This document shows positions 1 through 8,695 of a DNA stretch of 64,000 nucleotides, in pieces. Source of the DNA: Stappia stellulata DSM 5886 (lineage in GTDB: Bacteria; Pseudomonadota; Alphaproteobacteria; Rhizobiales; Stappiaceae); the NCBI RefSeq assembly GCF_000423705.1, contig NZ_AUIM01000013.1, positions 57,589 through 121,588 on the forward strand. The letters are read 5' to 3'. Below the pieces are notes generated by a model. That model saw only the letters and a program-made list of their open reading frames with translations, ran no database searches and was not told where the DNA came from. The position numbers were made by a program, and so were the translations under genes. Position 1 is the stretch's first letter. Every line of letters starts with the position of its first letter.

Positions 1-224
1 TCCTGCCGGGCGTGGTGGTGACGCTGGTGCTGTGGCTCGTATCGGGCGCCGCCTTCGGCGCCTATCTCGCGAGCTTTGCCAACTACGTCTCGACCTATGC
101 CGGCCTTGCCGGTGCGATGACGGCGCTGGTCTTTCTCTATCTGGTGGCGATCTGCTTCGTCTTCGGCGGCGAGTTGAACGCCGCGATCATGCGCGCAAGA
201 CGGTCTCCGCGCGCCACGGGCTGA
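1..224 (+). CDS. YihY/BrkB-family inner-membrane protein, C-terminal fragment
   Basis: The reading frame is open from the left edge (first full codon at 3) and ends with TGA at 222-224, so only about the last 73 residues are present. They contain two hydrophobic segments separated by a stretch rich in Tyr, Ser and Asn (ANYVSTYAGLAGAMTAL), then the pattern GGELNAAI. This is the characteristic end of the YihY/virulence factor BrkB family of multi-pass membrane proteins, formerly mis-called RNase BN. The molecular role of the family is unsettled. The start lies outside the window. Confidence 0.8.
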   Translation, partial: LPGVVVTLVLWLVSGAAFGAYLASFANYVSTYAGLAGAMTALVFLYLVAICFVFGGELNAAIMRARRSPRATG

Positions 225-242
225 CAACGCCGCTTCGTCGCC

Positions 243-1148
243 TCAGGCCGGTGTGCGCCGCGTGCCGACGCGCCTTTCGCGGATCATAAGGAGCGCCCCG
301 ACCACGAGCGCGCTGCCGGCGATCTGCACCAGGGTCAGCGTTTCGCCGAACAGGAAATAGCTCTCGATCGCCGCCGCCACCGGCACGAGATAGAAGAGGC
401 TCGCCACCCGGGCCGCGCTGCCGCGCCGGATCAGCACCATCAACAGCAGGATGGCGCCGATCGACAGCACCAGCACCAGCCAGCCCATCGCGAAGATCAT
501 CTCGCCCGACCAGACGATCGCCCAGCTTTCGGTAAGCGCAAGCGGCACGACGATCAGCAAGGCGCCGGCATATTGCACCATCGTGCCCGAGAGCAGGTCG
601 ATGCCGCCGGCATAGCGCTTCTGGTAGACCGTGCCGACCGACATGCCGGCGACCGCAAGCAGGCAGACGAGCGCGTTGACCGGCGTCAGTCCCGAGGCAT
701 CGACACCCAGCCGCGGGGCGACGACGAGCAGCAGCCCGCAGGCCCCGACCGCAAGCCCCGCCCAATGCCGCGCCGCCACCTTTTCACCGAGCAGGGGCCC
801 GGCAAGCAACGCGGTCAGCAGCGGCTGAAGCCCGAGCACGAGGGCCGCGATCCCCGCCGGCATGCCGTTGTCGATGGCATAGAAGATCCCGCCCAGGTAG
901 ATCCCGTGGATGAGCGCCCCGGCGACAAGGCAATGCATCACCTCCGTGCCGCTCTTCGGCCAGGACGCGCGCGTTGCCAGGATCAGCACCAGGAGCAGCG
1001 GCAGCACCAGCAGGAAGCGCAACGACAGGAACACGAAGGGCTCGATGTAGGGCGCGCCCAGCTTGGAGCCGATGAAACCGGTCGACCACAAGAGAACGAA
1101 GATGCCGGGGGCAAACGTATCGAGATATGAGCGCAAGGAAACGTCCAA
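243..1148 (-). CDS. EamA/DMT-family transporter
   Basis: About 300 residues with ten hydrophobic segments in two repeated halves, beginning TFAPGIFVLLWSTGFIGSKL, which is typical of EamA (drug/metabolite transporter) permeases. These are small-molecule exporters of the inner membrane; the substrate cannot be told from sequence. The open frame continues far upstream across the next gene, but that part is antisense translation. No ATG lies near the expected N terminus. TTG at 1148 or TTG at 1136 is the likely start, and neither has a clear ribosome site, so the start is uncertain. It is divergent from the ferredoxin reductase gene. Confidence 0.82.
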   Translation of the reverse strand: MDVSLRSYLDTFAPGIFVLLWSTGFIGSKLGAPYIEPFVFLSLRFLLVLPLLLVLILATRASWPKSGTEVMHCLVAGALIHGIYLGGIFYAIDNGMPAGIAALVLGLQPLLTALLAGPLLGEKVAARHWAGLAVGACGLLLVVAPRLGVDASGLTPVNALVCLLAVAGMSVGTVYQKRYAGGIDLLSGTMVQYAGALLIVVPLALTESWAIVWSGEMIFAMGWLVLVLSIGAILLLMVLIRRGSAARVASLFYLVPVAAAIESYFLFGETLTLVQIAGSALVVGALLMIRERRVGTRRTPA

Positions 1149-1379
1149 TCGAAAATCGGGGGCTTCCGGCGCGCGGACGAACGGACAGGCTGTCCGCCCG
1201 GCCCCGGAATGGGCCAAGGTAGTGCGCGCAGCCACGGGGAGACAGCGGTTTTTCAACCATAGGGATATCGATTTGACAACACATCCCTTTTCCCCGCCCC
1301 GTCTGGCCGCATATACCTGAGCCCCGGTGGCGCGTCCCGCGCGCCGTGCTAGAACGCAGCCGTCACAGGAGAAAAGCGC

Positions 1380-2564
1380 ATGCAGGACAGCTTGGTAATC
1401 GTCGGTGCCGGACAAGCGGGCGCCCAGGTGGCGCAATCCCTGCGCATGGCCGGCTTCGAGGCGCCGATCGCCCTTGTCGGTGACGAGCCGCATCCGCCCT
1501 ACCAGCGCCCGCCGCTGTCGAAGAAGCACCTCGCCGGCGAAATCGACGACGAGGCGCTGCACCTGCGCCCGCTTGCCTTTTACGAACAGAACCGCATCGA
1601 CTGCCGCTTCGGCGTTTCGGTCGAGGCCATCGACCGGGATGCGCGCGAACTGGCCCTTTCCGACGGAACCCGGCTCGGCTACGCCACGCTGGTGATCTGC
1701 ACCGGAACCCGCCCCCGTGCCCTGCCGTTGCCCGGCGCGGATCTTGCGGGCGTCGTCACGCTGCGCACCATCGCCGACGTGGAGCGCATGCGCGCGCGAC
1801 TTGCAGACCCCGGGCACGTCGCCATCGTCGGCGGCGGCTACATCGGGCTGGAGGTGGCTGCCGTGGCCCGGACCATGGGGCACGAGGTCACCGTGCTGGA
1901 ATCGCGCGACCGGGTGATGCAGCGCGTCGTCTCGCCGGATGTCTCGGCTTTCTTCGATGCGCTCCATCGCGGCAATGGCGTCGACATCCGCCTCGACACC
2001 GGCGTCGCCGGCTTTTCGGGCGAGGGCCATGTCCGCGCACTCACCCTGGCAACCGGAGAGGAGCTTGCCTGCGACCTTGCGCTTGTCGCCGTCGGCGCGC
2101 TTCCCAATGACGACCTGGCCCGCGCGGCCGGGCTCGAGGTGGACGACGGCATTCTGGTCGACGCCAGCGGACGGACCTCCGACCCGCACATCTATGCCGC
2201 CGGCGATTGCACGCGGTTCTTCTCCGCCCGCTACGGCCGCTCGATCCGCCTTGAAAGCGTGCAAAACGCAATCGACCAGGCCAAAGCGGTGGCCGCGGCG
2301 CTCACCGGTGGCGCGCCGGATTACGATCCCGTTCCCTGGTTCTGGTCGGATCAATATGCGATCAAGCTTCAGATCGCCGGCCTGTCGCAGGACCACGACA
2401 CGGCGCTGACGGTCGGCGACCCGGCGACGAACAGCTTCTATGTGGCTTATCTGGCGCAAGGCCGGCTTGCCGCCGTGGACAGCATCAACCACCCGCGCTC
2501 GCACATGATGGCGCGCCGCGCCATTGGCAAGACCTACGAGGATGGATTGCTGCCGCCGGCGTGA
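1380..2564 (+). CDS. FAD-dependent ferredoxin (rhodocoxin/putidaredoxin-type) reductase
   Basis: A 394-residue flavoprotein disulphide-reductase-fold enzyme. An FAD-binding GAGQAG motif lies at residues 9-14, an NAD(P)H-binding GGGYIG motif near 152, and the second FAD motif AAGDCTR near 274. The C-terminal domain carries WFWSDQY, typical of putidaredoxin, rhodocoxin and toluene-dioxygenase ferredoxin reductases. It would pass electrons from NADH to a 2Fe-2S ferredoxin serving a P450 or dioxygenase. Neither partner is adjacent, so the physiological acceptor is unknown. A GGAGAA ribosome site precedes the ATG. Confidence 0.88.
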   Translation: MQDSLVIVGAGQAGAQVAQSLRMAGFEAPIALVGDEPHPPYQRPPLSKKHLAGEIDDEALHLRPLAFYEQNRIDCRFGVSVEAIDRDARELALSDGTRLGYATLVICTGTRPRALPLPGADLAGVVTLRTIADVERMRARLADPGHVAIVGGGYIGLEVAAVARTMGHEVTVLESRDRVMQRVVSPDVSAFFDALHRGNGVDIRLDTGVAGFSGEGHVRALTLATGEELACDLALVAVGALPNDDLARAAGLEVDDGILVDASGRTSDPHIYAAGDCTRFFSARYGRSIRLESVQNAIDQAKAVAAALTGGAPDYDPVPWFWSDQYAIKLQIAGLSQDHDTALTVGDPATNSFYVAYLAQGRLAAVDSINHPRSHMMARRAIGKTYEDGLLPPA

Positions 2565-2569
2565 ACGGC

Positions 2570-2588
2570 GCGGCCGCAGCGCGGCCGC
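2570..2588. terminator. GC-rich hairpin between convergent genes
   Basis: Two copies of GCGGCCGC flank a few bases between the ends of the convergent reductase and metallopeptidase genes. They can fold into a strong hairpin usable from either strand. There is no U-tract, so intrinsic termination is only possible. Confidence 0.35.
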
Positions 2589-2589
2589 C

Positions 2590-3024
2590 TCACGGCGTCT
2601 CCGCTTCCAGCGCGTACATGTCCGCGTCCGACAGCCCGAAGTGATGGCCGAGCTCGTGGATCAGAACGTGGGAGATGATGCCGCCGAGCGGCTCCTCATG
2701 CCCGCACCAATAGTCGAGAATGGCCCGCCGATAGAGCCAGACGCGGTTGGGCATCTGCCCCGACAGCATCTCCGCCCCGCCCTGCGCCAGGCCGACCCCC
2801 TCGAACAGGCCCATCAGCAGGAAGGGGTCGTCGATCGACAGTTCGTCCAGAACGTCGTCGTCGGCCATGTCCGCGACCCGGATCTCGATGTCGCCGCACA
2901 GGTTGCGAAAAGGCTCGGGCAGCGTGGCAAAGGCCTGCCCCGCGATCGCCTCGAAGGCCGACAGATCGGGCGCGAAGGCGTTTTGCCAGGAGAGATGCGG
3001 CTCGGGTTCGATTGCGGTTGCCAT
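2590..3024 (-). CDS. Zincin-like metallopeptidase (DUF1025/PF06262 type)
   Basis: A 144-residue protein ending with HELGHHFGLSD from residue 123. It supplies the HExxH zinc motif (H123, E124, H127) and a following Asp (D133) as probable third ligand, as in the minimal zincins once called DUF1025. The acidic N-terminal part (FRNLCGDIEIRVADMAD) also fits that family. Its peptide substrate is unknown. It is the last gene of a minus-strand run of four (YqaA, DsbB, small membrane protein, this one), 26 bp after the preceding stop. Confidence 0.85.
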   Translation of the reverse strand: MATAIEPEPHLSWQNAFAPDLSAFEAIAGQAFATLPEPFRNLCGDIEIRVADMADDDVLDELSIDDPFLLMGLFEGVGLAQGGAEMLSGQMPNRVWLYRRAILDYWCGHEEPLGGIISHVLIHELGHHFGLSDADMYALEAETP

Positions 3025-3050
3025 GTCGGTCTCGTTTCCAGGGCAAGGCC

Positions 3051-3302
3051 CTAGAGGTAGGTCCAGGCGAGATAGACGATCAGCACGACGGCAAAAATGC
3101 CGCCCGCCGTGCGCCCGATGCGCGCGCCCCAGATCTCGATGGGATCGTCCTGCGGCGCGCCGTTCTCCGCCCCCCTGTGCCGGGACGCGCCCTGAAAGGT
3201 GGTGCGCAGCAGCGTCTCGCTGTCGCGGTCGACGCGGGCAAGGCTCTCGTCAACGGCCCTGCGCCGTTCGGCGTCGTCCTCATCTGGGGTCTTGCCTGTC
3301 AT
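3051..3302 (-). CDS. Small single-pass membrane protein of unknown function
   Basis: 83 residues. A charged, Asp/Glu/Arg-rich N-terminal half is followed by one C-terminal hydrophobic segment (GGIFAVVLIVYLAWTYL), so it looks like a tail-anchored inner-membrane protein with the body in the cytoplasm. No motif was recognised. It lies 36 bp after dsbB and 26 bp before the metallopeptidase, and co-transcription is likely. Codon usage matches its neighbours, which supports a real gene. Confidence 0.65.
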   Translation of the reverse strand: MTGKTPDEDDAERRRAVDESLARVDRDSETLLRTTFQGASRHRGAENGAPQDDPIEIWGARIGRTAGGIFAVVLIVYLAWTYL

Positions 3303-3338
3303 CCGGTTCCTCCCGCGTGCGGCCCGCCCGCCATTCCT

Positions 3339-3848
3339 TCAGATAGGAACGCGGCGCCGCGAGGTCCAGAGGGCGGCGAGCGCAAGCAGGGCGAGACCGG
3401 CCGAGGCGACCGCGTTCCAGCCGGCAAACGACAGGCCGAACATGCGCCAGCTCGCCTCCGTACAGCTCACCACCCGGGTCTCGCGCAGCGCGTTGAGCAT
3501 GTTGGCGGCGGAGACCGGTGCCGTGCTGCCGCCGCCGCAGCCGTCGGGTCCCGCCCAAAAGCCCCATTCCGCGCCCGACTGATAGACGCCAAGCCCCGCG
3601 CCATAGGCAAAGATCGCGGCGACGGCGAGCAGAAGCAGTCCGCGCGTGAAGGCGGCCGCGTCCTGCCACAAGAGCAGGGCGGCCAGCGCCGCCAGCGGCA
3701 GGCCGGCATAATAGGGAATGCGCTGCTCCAGACACAACTCGCAGGGCACATAGCCTCCGATCAGCTGAAACCCCCAGGCGGTCGCGATCGTGGCGAAACC
3801 GCCAGCGATCAAGAGCAGAACCAGCGCGAGCGAACGTCCATGCGTCAT
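3339..3848 (-). CDS. dsbB: Disulfide bond formation protein DsbB
   Basis: 169 residues with four predicted transmembrane helices and two periplasmic cysteine pairs. The quinone-linked pair is CELC (C36, C39) after the first helix; the DsbA-interacting pair is C104 and C129 in the second periplasmic loop. It would reoxidise DsbA and pass electrons to ubiquinone. ATG at 3848 is chosen because upstream in-frame sequence belongs to the preceding gene. No DsbA gene is in the window. It follows the YqaA gene by 17 bp. Confidence 0.9.
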   Translation of the reverse strand: MTHGRSLALVLLLIAGGFATIATAWGFQLIGGYVPCELCLEQRIPYYAGLPLAALAALLLWQDAAAFTRGLLLLAVAAIFAYGAGLGVYQSGAEWGFWAGPDGCGGGSTAPVSAANMLNALRETRVVSCTEASWRMFGLSFAGWNAVASAGLALLALAALWTSRRRVPI

Positions 3849-3865
3849 TCGGGTCCTCGTGAGGG

Positions 3866-4444
3866 TCAGAGAAACTTGATGGCGACGAACCCGCCGACGA
3901 GGCCGACCACGAAGATCGTGAACATCAGCGACAGCCGCTCCTCGATGAAGGTACGGATCGGCGGTCCGAAGAGGTACAGGAGGCCCGCCACGGCGAAAAA
4001 GCGCAAGCCCCTGGCCAGCACGCTCGCCACCATGAAGACCGGCAGGCTGAGGCCGGTGGCGCCGCTGGCGATGGTGATCACCTTGTAGGGAAAGGGCGTG
4101 ATACCGGCAATGAAGACGATCCAGGCGCCGTAATCGTTGAAATTGGCACGAAAGGCCTCGAACTTGTCGAGATACCCGTAGAACGACAGGATCGGTTCGG
4201 CGAGCTGCACGAAGAGCAGCGCGCCGATGGCATAGCCGGCCGCGCCGCCGATCACCGATGTGATCGTGCAAAGAAGCGCATAGGAAAACGCCCTGGCGCG
4301 CCGCGCGATCACCATGGGAATCAGCAGGATGTCGGGCGGAATGGGAAAGAACGAACTTTCCGCAAAGGAAACCGCTCCCAGCGCGAAGGGCGCGCGAGGG
4401 CCGGAAGCGAGCGACATTGTCCAGTCGTAGAGGCGGCGCAACAT
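3866..4444 (-). CDS. YqaA/DedA-family (VTT domain) membrane protein
   Basis: 192 residues with five or so hydrophobic segments. The sequence contains SFAESSFFPIPPDILLIPMV early and FIAGITPFPYKVITIASG in the middle, the hallmark loops of the YqaA branch of the DedA/VTT superfamily. Relatives act in lipid flipping and membrane homeostasis; the exact substrate here is not known. It is the first gene of the minus-strand group that continues with dsbB. Confidence 0.87.
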   Translation of the reverse strand: MLRRLYDWTMSLASGPRAPFALGAVSFAESSFFPIPPDILLIPMVIARRARAFSYALLCTITSVIGGAAGYAIGALLFVQLAEPILSFYGYLDKFEAFRANFNDYGAWIVFIAGITPFPYKVITIASGATGLSLPVFMVASVLARGLRFFAVAGLLYLFGPPIRTFIEERLSLMFTIFVVGLVGGFVAIKFL

Positions 4445-4550
4445 GGCGATTGATTAGCCGCTCGCGCCCGTCTTGTCATCTGTTTCCGGTGCGACCGAAT
4501 GCGTTCTCCGGCGCGGCGCTGCGGGCATGCTGCCGCCGGCGATCTTTCAA

Positions 4551-4578
4551 TTGACGCGTCGCCCGCGATGACTATGAT
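4551..4578 (+). promoter_or_regulatory. Sigma-70-type promoter of tRNA-Leu
   Basis: TTGACG at 4551-4556 and TATGAT at 4573-4578 are separated by 16 bp and lie 35 bp before the mature tRNA, an expected spacing for a stable RNA promoter. Confidence 0.65.
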
Positions 4579-4612
4579 CGCGCCCGTTCGGCGGCTCTTG
4601 GCGGTCGCCCGG

Positions 4613-4699
4613 GCCCCCGTGGCGGAATTGGTAGACGCGACGGATTCAAAATCCGTTTCTTTAACCGGAGTGTCCGTTCGAGTCGGACCGGGGGCACCA
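4613..4699 (+). tRNA. tRNA-Leu (anticodon CAA)
   Basis: 87 nt including an encoded CCA. The acceptor stem GCCCCCG (4613-4619) pairs with CGGGGGC (4689-4695). The anticodon stem-loop CGGA-TTCAAAA-TCCG gives anticodon CAA, reading UUG. A long variable arm follows, as expected of a class II leucine tRNA, and the T loop reads TTCGAGT. Confidence 0.97.
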
Positions 4700-4815
4700 T
4701 TTCAGGGTTTCGCGCCGCAATCGCGGTTTGGCCGGAAACCTCCGTCCGGTCAGGCCCTTGCAGCCGCCACCCGGCACGCATAAGCTCGCCCGGTCCGTTC
4801 GCACCGGGATCCAGC

Positions 4816-5514
4816 ATGACGTCTTCACCGAATACCGATCCGCGCCAGGCGGTCATCGACACCTGCCTTCGCATGAGCGAGATGGGGATCAACCAGGGCA
4901 CCGCCGGCAACGTGAGCCTGCGTCAGGACGACCGCTTCTGGATCACCCCCTCCGGCGTTGCCTACGAGGGGATGCGCCCCGAGCAGGTCGTTTCCGTCGG
5001 CCTCGACGAGACCTATCGCGGCGACTGGCTTCCCTCCTCGGAATGGCGCATGCATCTCGACATCTACGCCGCCCGCCCCGAGGCCGGCGCGGTGATCCAC
5101 ACGCATTCGCTCCATGCCACCGCGCTGTCGTGCCTGCGCGAGGAAATCCCGCCGTTCCACTACATGATCGCGGTGGCCGGCGGCACGACGCTCAAATGCG
5201 CCGACTACGCCACCTTCGGCACCAAGGCGCTGTCGCGCGCCATGCTGGCAGCCCTCGATGAGCGCTCCGCCTGCCTTCTCGCCAACCACGGCATGATCTG
5301 CTTCGGCCCGACGCTGGATAAGGCATTGTGGCTTGCCGGAGAGATCGAGACGCTGTGCCACCAGTATGTCATCGCCCGCCGGGCCGGCACGCCGGTGATC
5401 CTCGACGAGGCGGAAATGGCCGACGTGCTCGCCCGCTTCAAGACCTACGGCAAGCAACCGCGCGATATCGGGACAAGCGACACCCCCGCCGTCGACGCGC
5501 CCCGCCGCATCTGA
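4816..5514 (+). CDS. Class II aldolase/adducin-family protein (FucA-like)
   Basis: 232 residues of the zinc-dependent class II aldolase/adducin fold. Expected metal ligands are H95 and H97 in IHTHSLHAT and H158 in LLANHGM; E76 in SSEWRMH matches the catalytic Glu of fuculose-phosphate aldolase. N-terminal GNVSLRQDDRFWITPSG is the phosphate-binding signature. The sugar phosphate or ureide-like substrate cannot be set from sequence, and no partner kinase or isomerase is nearby. A secreted protein gene follows after 43 bp. Confidence 0.88.
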   Translation: MTSSPNTDPRQAVIDTCLRMSEMGINQGTAGNVSLRQDDRFWITPSGVAYEGMRPEQVVSVGLDETYRGDWLPSSEWRMHLDIYAARPEAGAVIHTHSLHATALSCLREEIPPFHYMIAVAGGTTLKCADYATFGTKALSRAMLAALDERSACLLANHGMICFGPTLDKALWLAGEIETLCHQYVIARRAGTPVILDEAEMADVLARFKTYGKQPRDIGTSDTPAVDAPRRI

Positions 5515-5557
5515 CCGCCGGCCGGAAACGGCGACCGCGAACAGGAGACATTCCGCC

Positions 5558-6064
5558 ATGCCGCTTTCCGCCCTCCGCCGGCAAACCCACACGCCGATCC
5601 TGCTCCTGACACTGCTTCTTTGCACGGCGCTCGTCGCCGGCACAGCCCGCGCTGCGGACATGCACGCCGGCTACTACTATCCTGAACCGGCCAGTTCGGA
5701 AGTCTATGTGGCGCGCGTCGCCGTCGCCAGCGACGCGACCAAGCGCTCGCGCGCCGCTTTCGCAGCCGGCTTCGAGCAGCAGCAGCTCGCGCGCGGCTTC
5801 GCTCCCGATTACCATCTCTTCGTCAAGGGCGACGACTTCGAGAAGATGATCGTCGTCGCCACGGGCCCTGGCCGCTACGACACGCTCTTCAGGATGCGTG
5901 CACTGCTCGCCGCCCTTACCTCCCAGGCCCGCACCACGCCGTTGTTTCAGCAGGCCGAGACCCCGCACGAACTCACCTTCCTCGATTTCTGCAAGCTGAT
6001 GGGATTTCGTCAGCTGACCGTGTCCGACGGCGACAGCCTCGCACACCAGATCGCGCTCAGGTGA
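5558..6064 (+). CDS. Exported protein of unknown function
   Basis: 168 residues with a clear Sec signal peptide (Arg-rich start, LLLTLLLCTALVAG core, cleavage near ARA-AD). The mature part begins DMHAGYYYPEP and has a mixed alpha/beta composition without Cys pairs or repeats. I do not recognise a characterised family. The periplasm is the likely location. It follows the aldolase gene and a GGAGA ribosome site lies 10 bp before the ATG. Confidence 0.72.
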   Translation: MPLSALRRQTHTPILLLTLLLCTALVAGTARAADMHAGYYYPEPASSEVYVARVAVASDATKRSRAAFAAGFEQQQLARGFAPDYHLFVKGDDFEKMIVVATGPGRYDTLFRMRALLAALTSQARTTPLFQQAETPHELTFLDFCKLMGFRQLTVSDGDSLAHQIALR

Positions 6065-6099
6065 AGGCCACATGCGCCGCGCTCCTCGCTAGCCGGCAA

Positions 6100-6127
6100 A
6101 CAAAGGCGCACTCAGCGCGCCTTTGTG
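6100..6127 (+). terminator. Hairpin after the exported-protein gene
   Basis: CAAAGGCGC pairs with GCGCCTTTG across a short loop, 36 bp after the stop. It lacks a run of T on the plus strand, so it may attenuate rather than fully terminate. Confidence 0.4.
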
Positions 6128-6160
6128 GACAGCGGTGGAAAAAGGCGCTAGAGCGGTTTC

Positions 6161-7726
6161 ATGACCGACACGCCCCGTGAAATCGAACTCAAGCTCGAAC
6201 TTGACACCGACGCGCTGAAACGGCTGAAAACCGCGCCCGCGCCGGCGGGGTTCTCGGTCGATCGCGCCCGCACGCGGGTCCTGCGCTCCATCTATTTCGA
6301 CACGCCCAACCAGGCGCTGCGCCAGGCGAAATGGTCGCTGCGGGTGCGCAAGGTCGGCGCGGACTGGATCCAGACGGTCAAGGCCGGAACGGGGGTTTTC
6401 GGCGGGCTGTCGACCCCCAGGGAAAGCGAGAGCCGGGTGGAGGCCGCCGTGCCGGACCTGACCCGCATTGCCAATGCGGATCTGCGCACCGGCCTTTGGG
6501 ATCTCCTCGACGGCGCGCCGCTGTCGGCCGTCTTCGAAACCGAGATGCGGCGCACGACCCGTGTCTTTCGCGGCGCGGCGGAGACCGTCATCGAGGTGGC
6601 ACTGGACACGGGCGAGGTGCGCACGCTGGAAAAGATCCAGCCGCTGAACGAAGCGGAGTTCGAACTGGTCGCGGGCGACGCCGGCGACCTCTTCCGCCTC
6701 GCCCGCGATCTGAGGGGGACCGGGGAAGCGCGGTTTTCGCGGGCAAGCAAGGCCGAGCGCGGCTATGCGCTGCTGGCGGACGCGGCCACCGAGGTCCTGC
6801 CGCAAAAAGCCGGGGCCGTCAGGCTGTCGCCCCGAAGGGACACGGCCGCAAGCGCGCTTCAGACCATTCTGCGCTCCTGCCTGGAGCAGATCGCCACCAA
6901 CCGCGATGCGAGCCTTGCGCTCGACGCGCCGGAAGGCCCGCACCAGATGCGGGTCGGCCTGCGCCGGCTTCGCAGCGCCTTGAAGATCCACCGAAAGCAC
7001 CTTCCCGAAGCAGACGCTGGCGAGCTCGACGCGCAGGCCCGCGCGCTCGCCGCACGGGTCGGCGCGTTGCGCGATCTCGATGTCCTTGCCGGCGAAATCG
7101 TTGCCTCCGCCAGCATCTCCGCACCGGCGGGCATCGATCTCGACCGGCTGCGCGCCACCGTGAGGAGCGCGCGCGAAGACACCCGCGCCGGCTTGCGCGT
7201 TCAGCTTCTCGATCCTTGCGTCAATGCGCTGCTTTTCGATCTCGCCGCTCTTGCCGAGGACGTGACGCTCAGCCCCGAACCGGAAGACGGCGACGCGGGC
7301 GCGCGCCTTGCCGCGCCGGCGACCGCCTTTGCCGCCCGGGCGCTGGAAAAGCGCTGGAAGGCCGTGGCGCGCCTCGGCGCACGCCTCGACGAGCTGACGC
7401 TCGAGGAGCGGCACGACATGCGCAAGGCCTTGAAGAAGCTGCGCTATGCGATCGAGTTCTACAAATCCCTCTACAAGAGGAAGTCGGTCAGGCCGTTCCT
7501 GTCGACACTGAAGAAGCTGCAGGACGTTTTCGGCTATCTCAACGACGTCGTGATGGCCCACAGACTGGTCGACCTCTTGCGCGAACGCGGCACCGCCGAA
7601 GGCGACGACATGCTGGCAGCCGGCTTCGTCATCGGCTGGCATGAGCGGCGCGCGGAGATCGAATGGGAGCGGGCACGCGCGCTTTGGGACGACACAAGAC
7701 ACGTGCGCAAATTCTGGCGCGACTGA
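6161..7726 (+). CDS. CYTH and CHAD domain protein (inorganic triphosphatase-like)
   Basis: 521 residues. The N-terminal CYTH domain (about 5-205) begins with the metal/triphosphate-binding EIELK motif (E7-K11). The C-terminal CHAD domain (about 225-515) is helical and rich in conserved His/Lys/Arg, for example HQMRVGLRRLRSALK and ALKKLRYAIEFYKSLY. CYTH domains hydrolyse triphosphates and CHAD domains bind polyphosphate, so a polyphosphate or PPP-i role is likely. The fused order matches E. coli YgiF. It is monocistronic by spacing. Confidence 0.92.
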   Translation: MTDTPREIELKLELDTDALKRLKTAPAPAGFSVDRARTRVLRSIYFDTPNQALRQAKWSLRVRKVGADWIQTVKAGTGVFGGLSTPRESESRVEAAVPDLTRIANADLRTGLWDLLDGAPLSAVFETEMRRTTRVFRGAAETVIEVALDTGEVRTLEKIQPLNEAEFELVAGDAGDLFRLARDLRGTGEARFSRASKAERGYALLADAATEVLPQKAGAVRLSPRRDTAASALQTILRSCLEQIATNRDASLALDAPEGPHQMRVGLRRLRSALKIHRKHLPEADAGELDAQARALAARVGALRDLDVLAGEIVASASISAPAGIDLDRLRATVRSAREDTRAGLRVQLLDPCVNALLFDLAALAEDVTLSPEPEDGDAGARLAAPATAFAARALEKRWKAVARLGARLDELTLEERHDMRKALKKLRYAIEFYKSLYKRKSVRPFLSTLKKLQDVFGYLNDVVMAHRLVDLLRERGTAEGDDMLAAGFVIGWHERRAEIEWERARALWDDTRHVRKFWRD

Positions 7727-7759
7727 CCCCGGCCACGGTGCCGGCGGGACCGTCCCGCC

Positions 7760-8695
7760 TCATCCGGATGCGGAGCGGGGCCCCGACGCGGGTCCGTAGA
7801 GCCGCAGGCGCTTGCCGAACAACCGCAGCACGATCCCGCAAACCTGGCCCGCATCCGACAGCGCGCTGGCCAGCCGCCCGGAGCGCAGCGGCGACCAGAC
7901 CAGGTGGTTCAACGCGTATCCGGTCTTTGTCACCGCGATCCGCGACGCTTCAAGCCACACACCCCCGCACGACGGCTTTCTGCGCATCAGGATCTGCACA
8001 TCCGTCATGCCGTCGCGCAGGCCGCGCCGGAACATGTAGCCAAGGGCAAGGCGTTCGACGGGCACATGCTCGCGAACGAGCGCCCTGCCGGCCACAGCGG
8101 TGCGGGCACCCCCCTCCACGAGCCGTTTGAGAAACTCCCGGTCGCCGCCCCCCGTCGTCCCGAACTCGGGATAAAACCAGTCGCCCCGGTTCGCCGGCAG
8201 GGCGCCGACCCGCAACAACAGGTTGCTGGAACACAGCGTTTCGCCGGATTTTGAGAAAAACCGCCCCGCCAGCGCCCAGGCCGGCGGCGGTCCCTCGAAC
8301 ACCGGCTCGACCGGACCGCAGGCGATATCGCAGCGCTCCGCGAGCGCCGTTCCCAGAAGCTCTTCCAGCCATACGGGATCCGGCACTTCGTCGTCATCGA
8401 GAAACGCGAGAAATTCGAAGCCGGCATCGACGGCGAGCGCCATCGCCGCATTGCGCGCCGCCGTCACCCCGGTCACCGCCACCCGTCGATAGACAGGCGT
8501 AAGCGCGTCGCTCAGCAGGTCGGCGACCGCCGCCTCGGCCGAGCGCGCGCCATTGTCGGCGACGAAGACGGTCAGACGCCCCGGCAGCGTCTGTGCCGCA
8601 AGTGCCGCAAACAACGCCGGCAACATCGCGTGCCGGTCGCAGGTGCACAGGCACACGCACACCCGGGAGGCGTCGAGGGGCCGTGCGTCGCTCAC
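7760..8695 (-). CDS. Family 2 glycosyltransferase (second of a pair)
   Basis: 311 residues. The N terminus reads VCVCLCTCDR, the UDP-sugar-binding beta strand of GT2 enzymes, and DDDEVPDP from D100 is the metal-binding DXD region. The start is taken as GTG at 8695 because GTGA overlaps the TGA stop of the upstream gene by four bases, indicating translational coupling. No transmembrane segment is evident, so it is probably a cytoplasmic enzyme acting on a surface glycan. It is a paralogue of the next gene. The acceptor is unknown. Confidence 0.85.
   Translation of the reverse strand: MSDARPLDASRVCVCLCTCDRHAMLPALFAALAAQTLPGRLTVFVADNGARSAEAAVADLLSDALTPVYRRVAVTGVTAARNAAMALAVDAGFEFLAFLDDDEVPDPVWLEELLGTALAERCDIACGPVEPVFEGPPPAWALAGRFFSKSGETLCSSNLLLRVGALPANRGDWFYPEFGTTGGGDREFLKRLVEGGARTAVAGRALVREHVPVERLALGYMFRRGLRDGMTDVQILMRRKPSCGGVWLEASRIAVTKTGYALNHLVWSPLRSGRLASALSDAGQVCGIVLRLFGKRLRLYGPASGPRSASG

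Noticed and set aside
1149..2504. Long N-terminal extension of the EamA transporter
   Set aside because: The extension is antisense to the ferredoxin reductase and has no transporter similarity.
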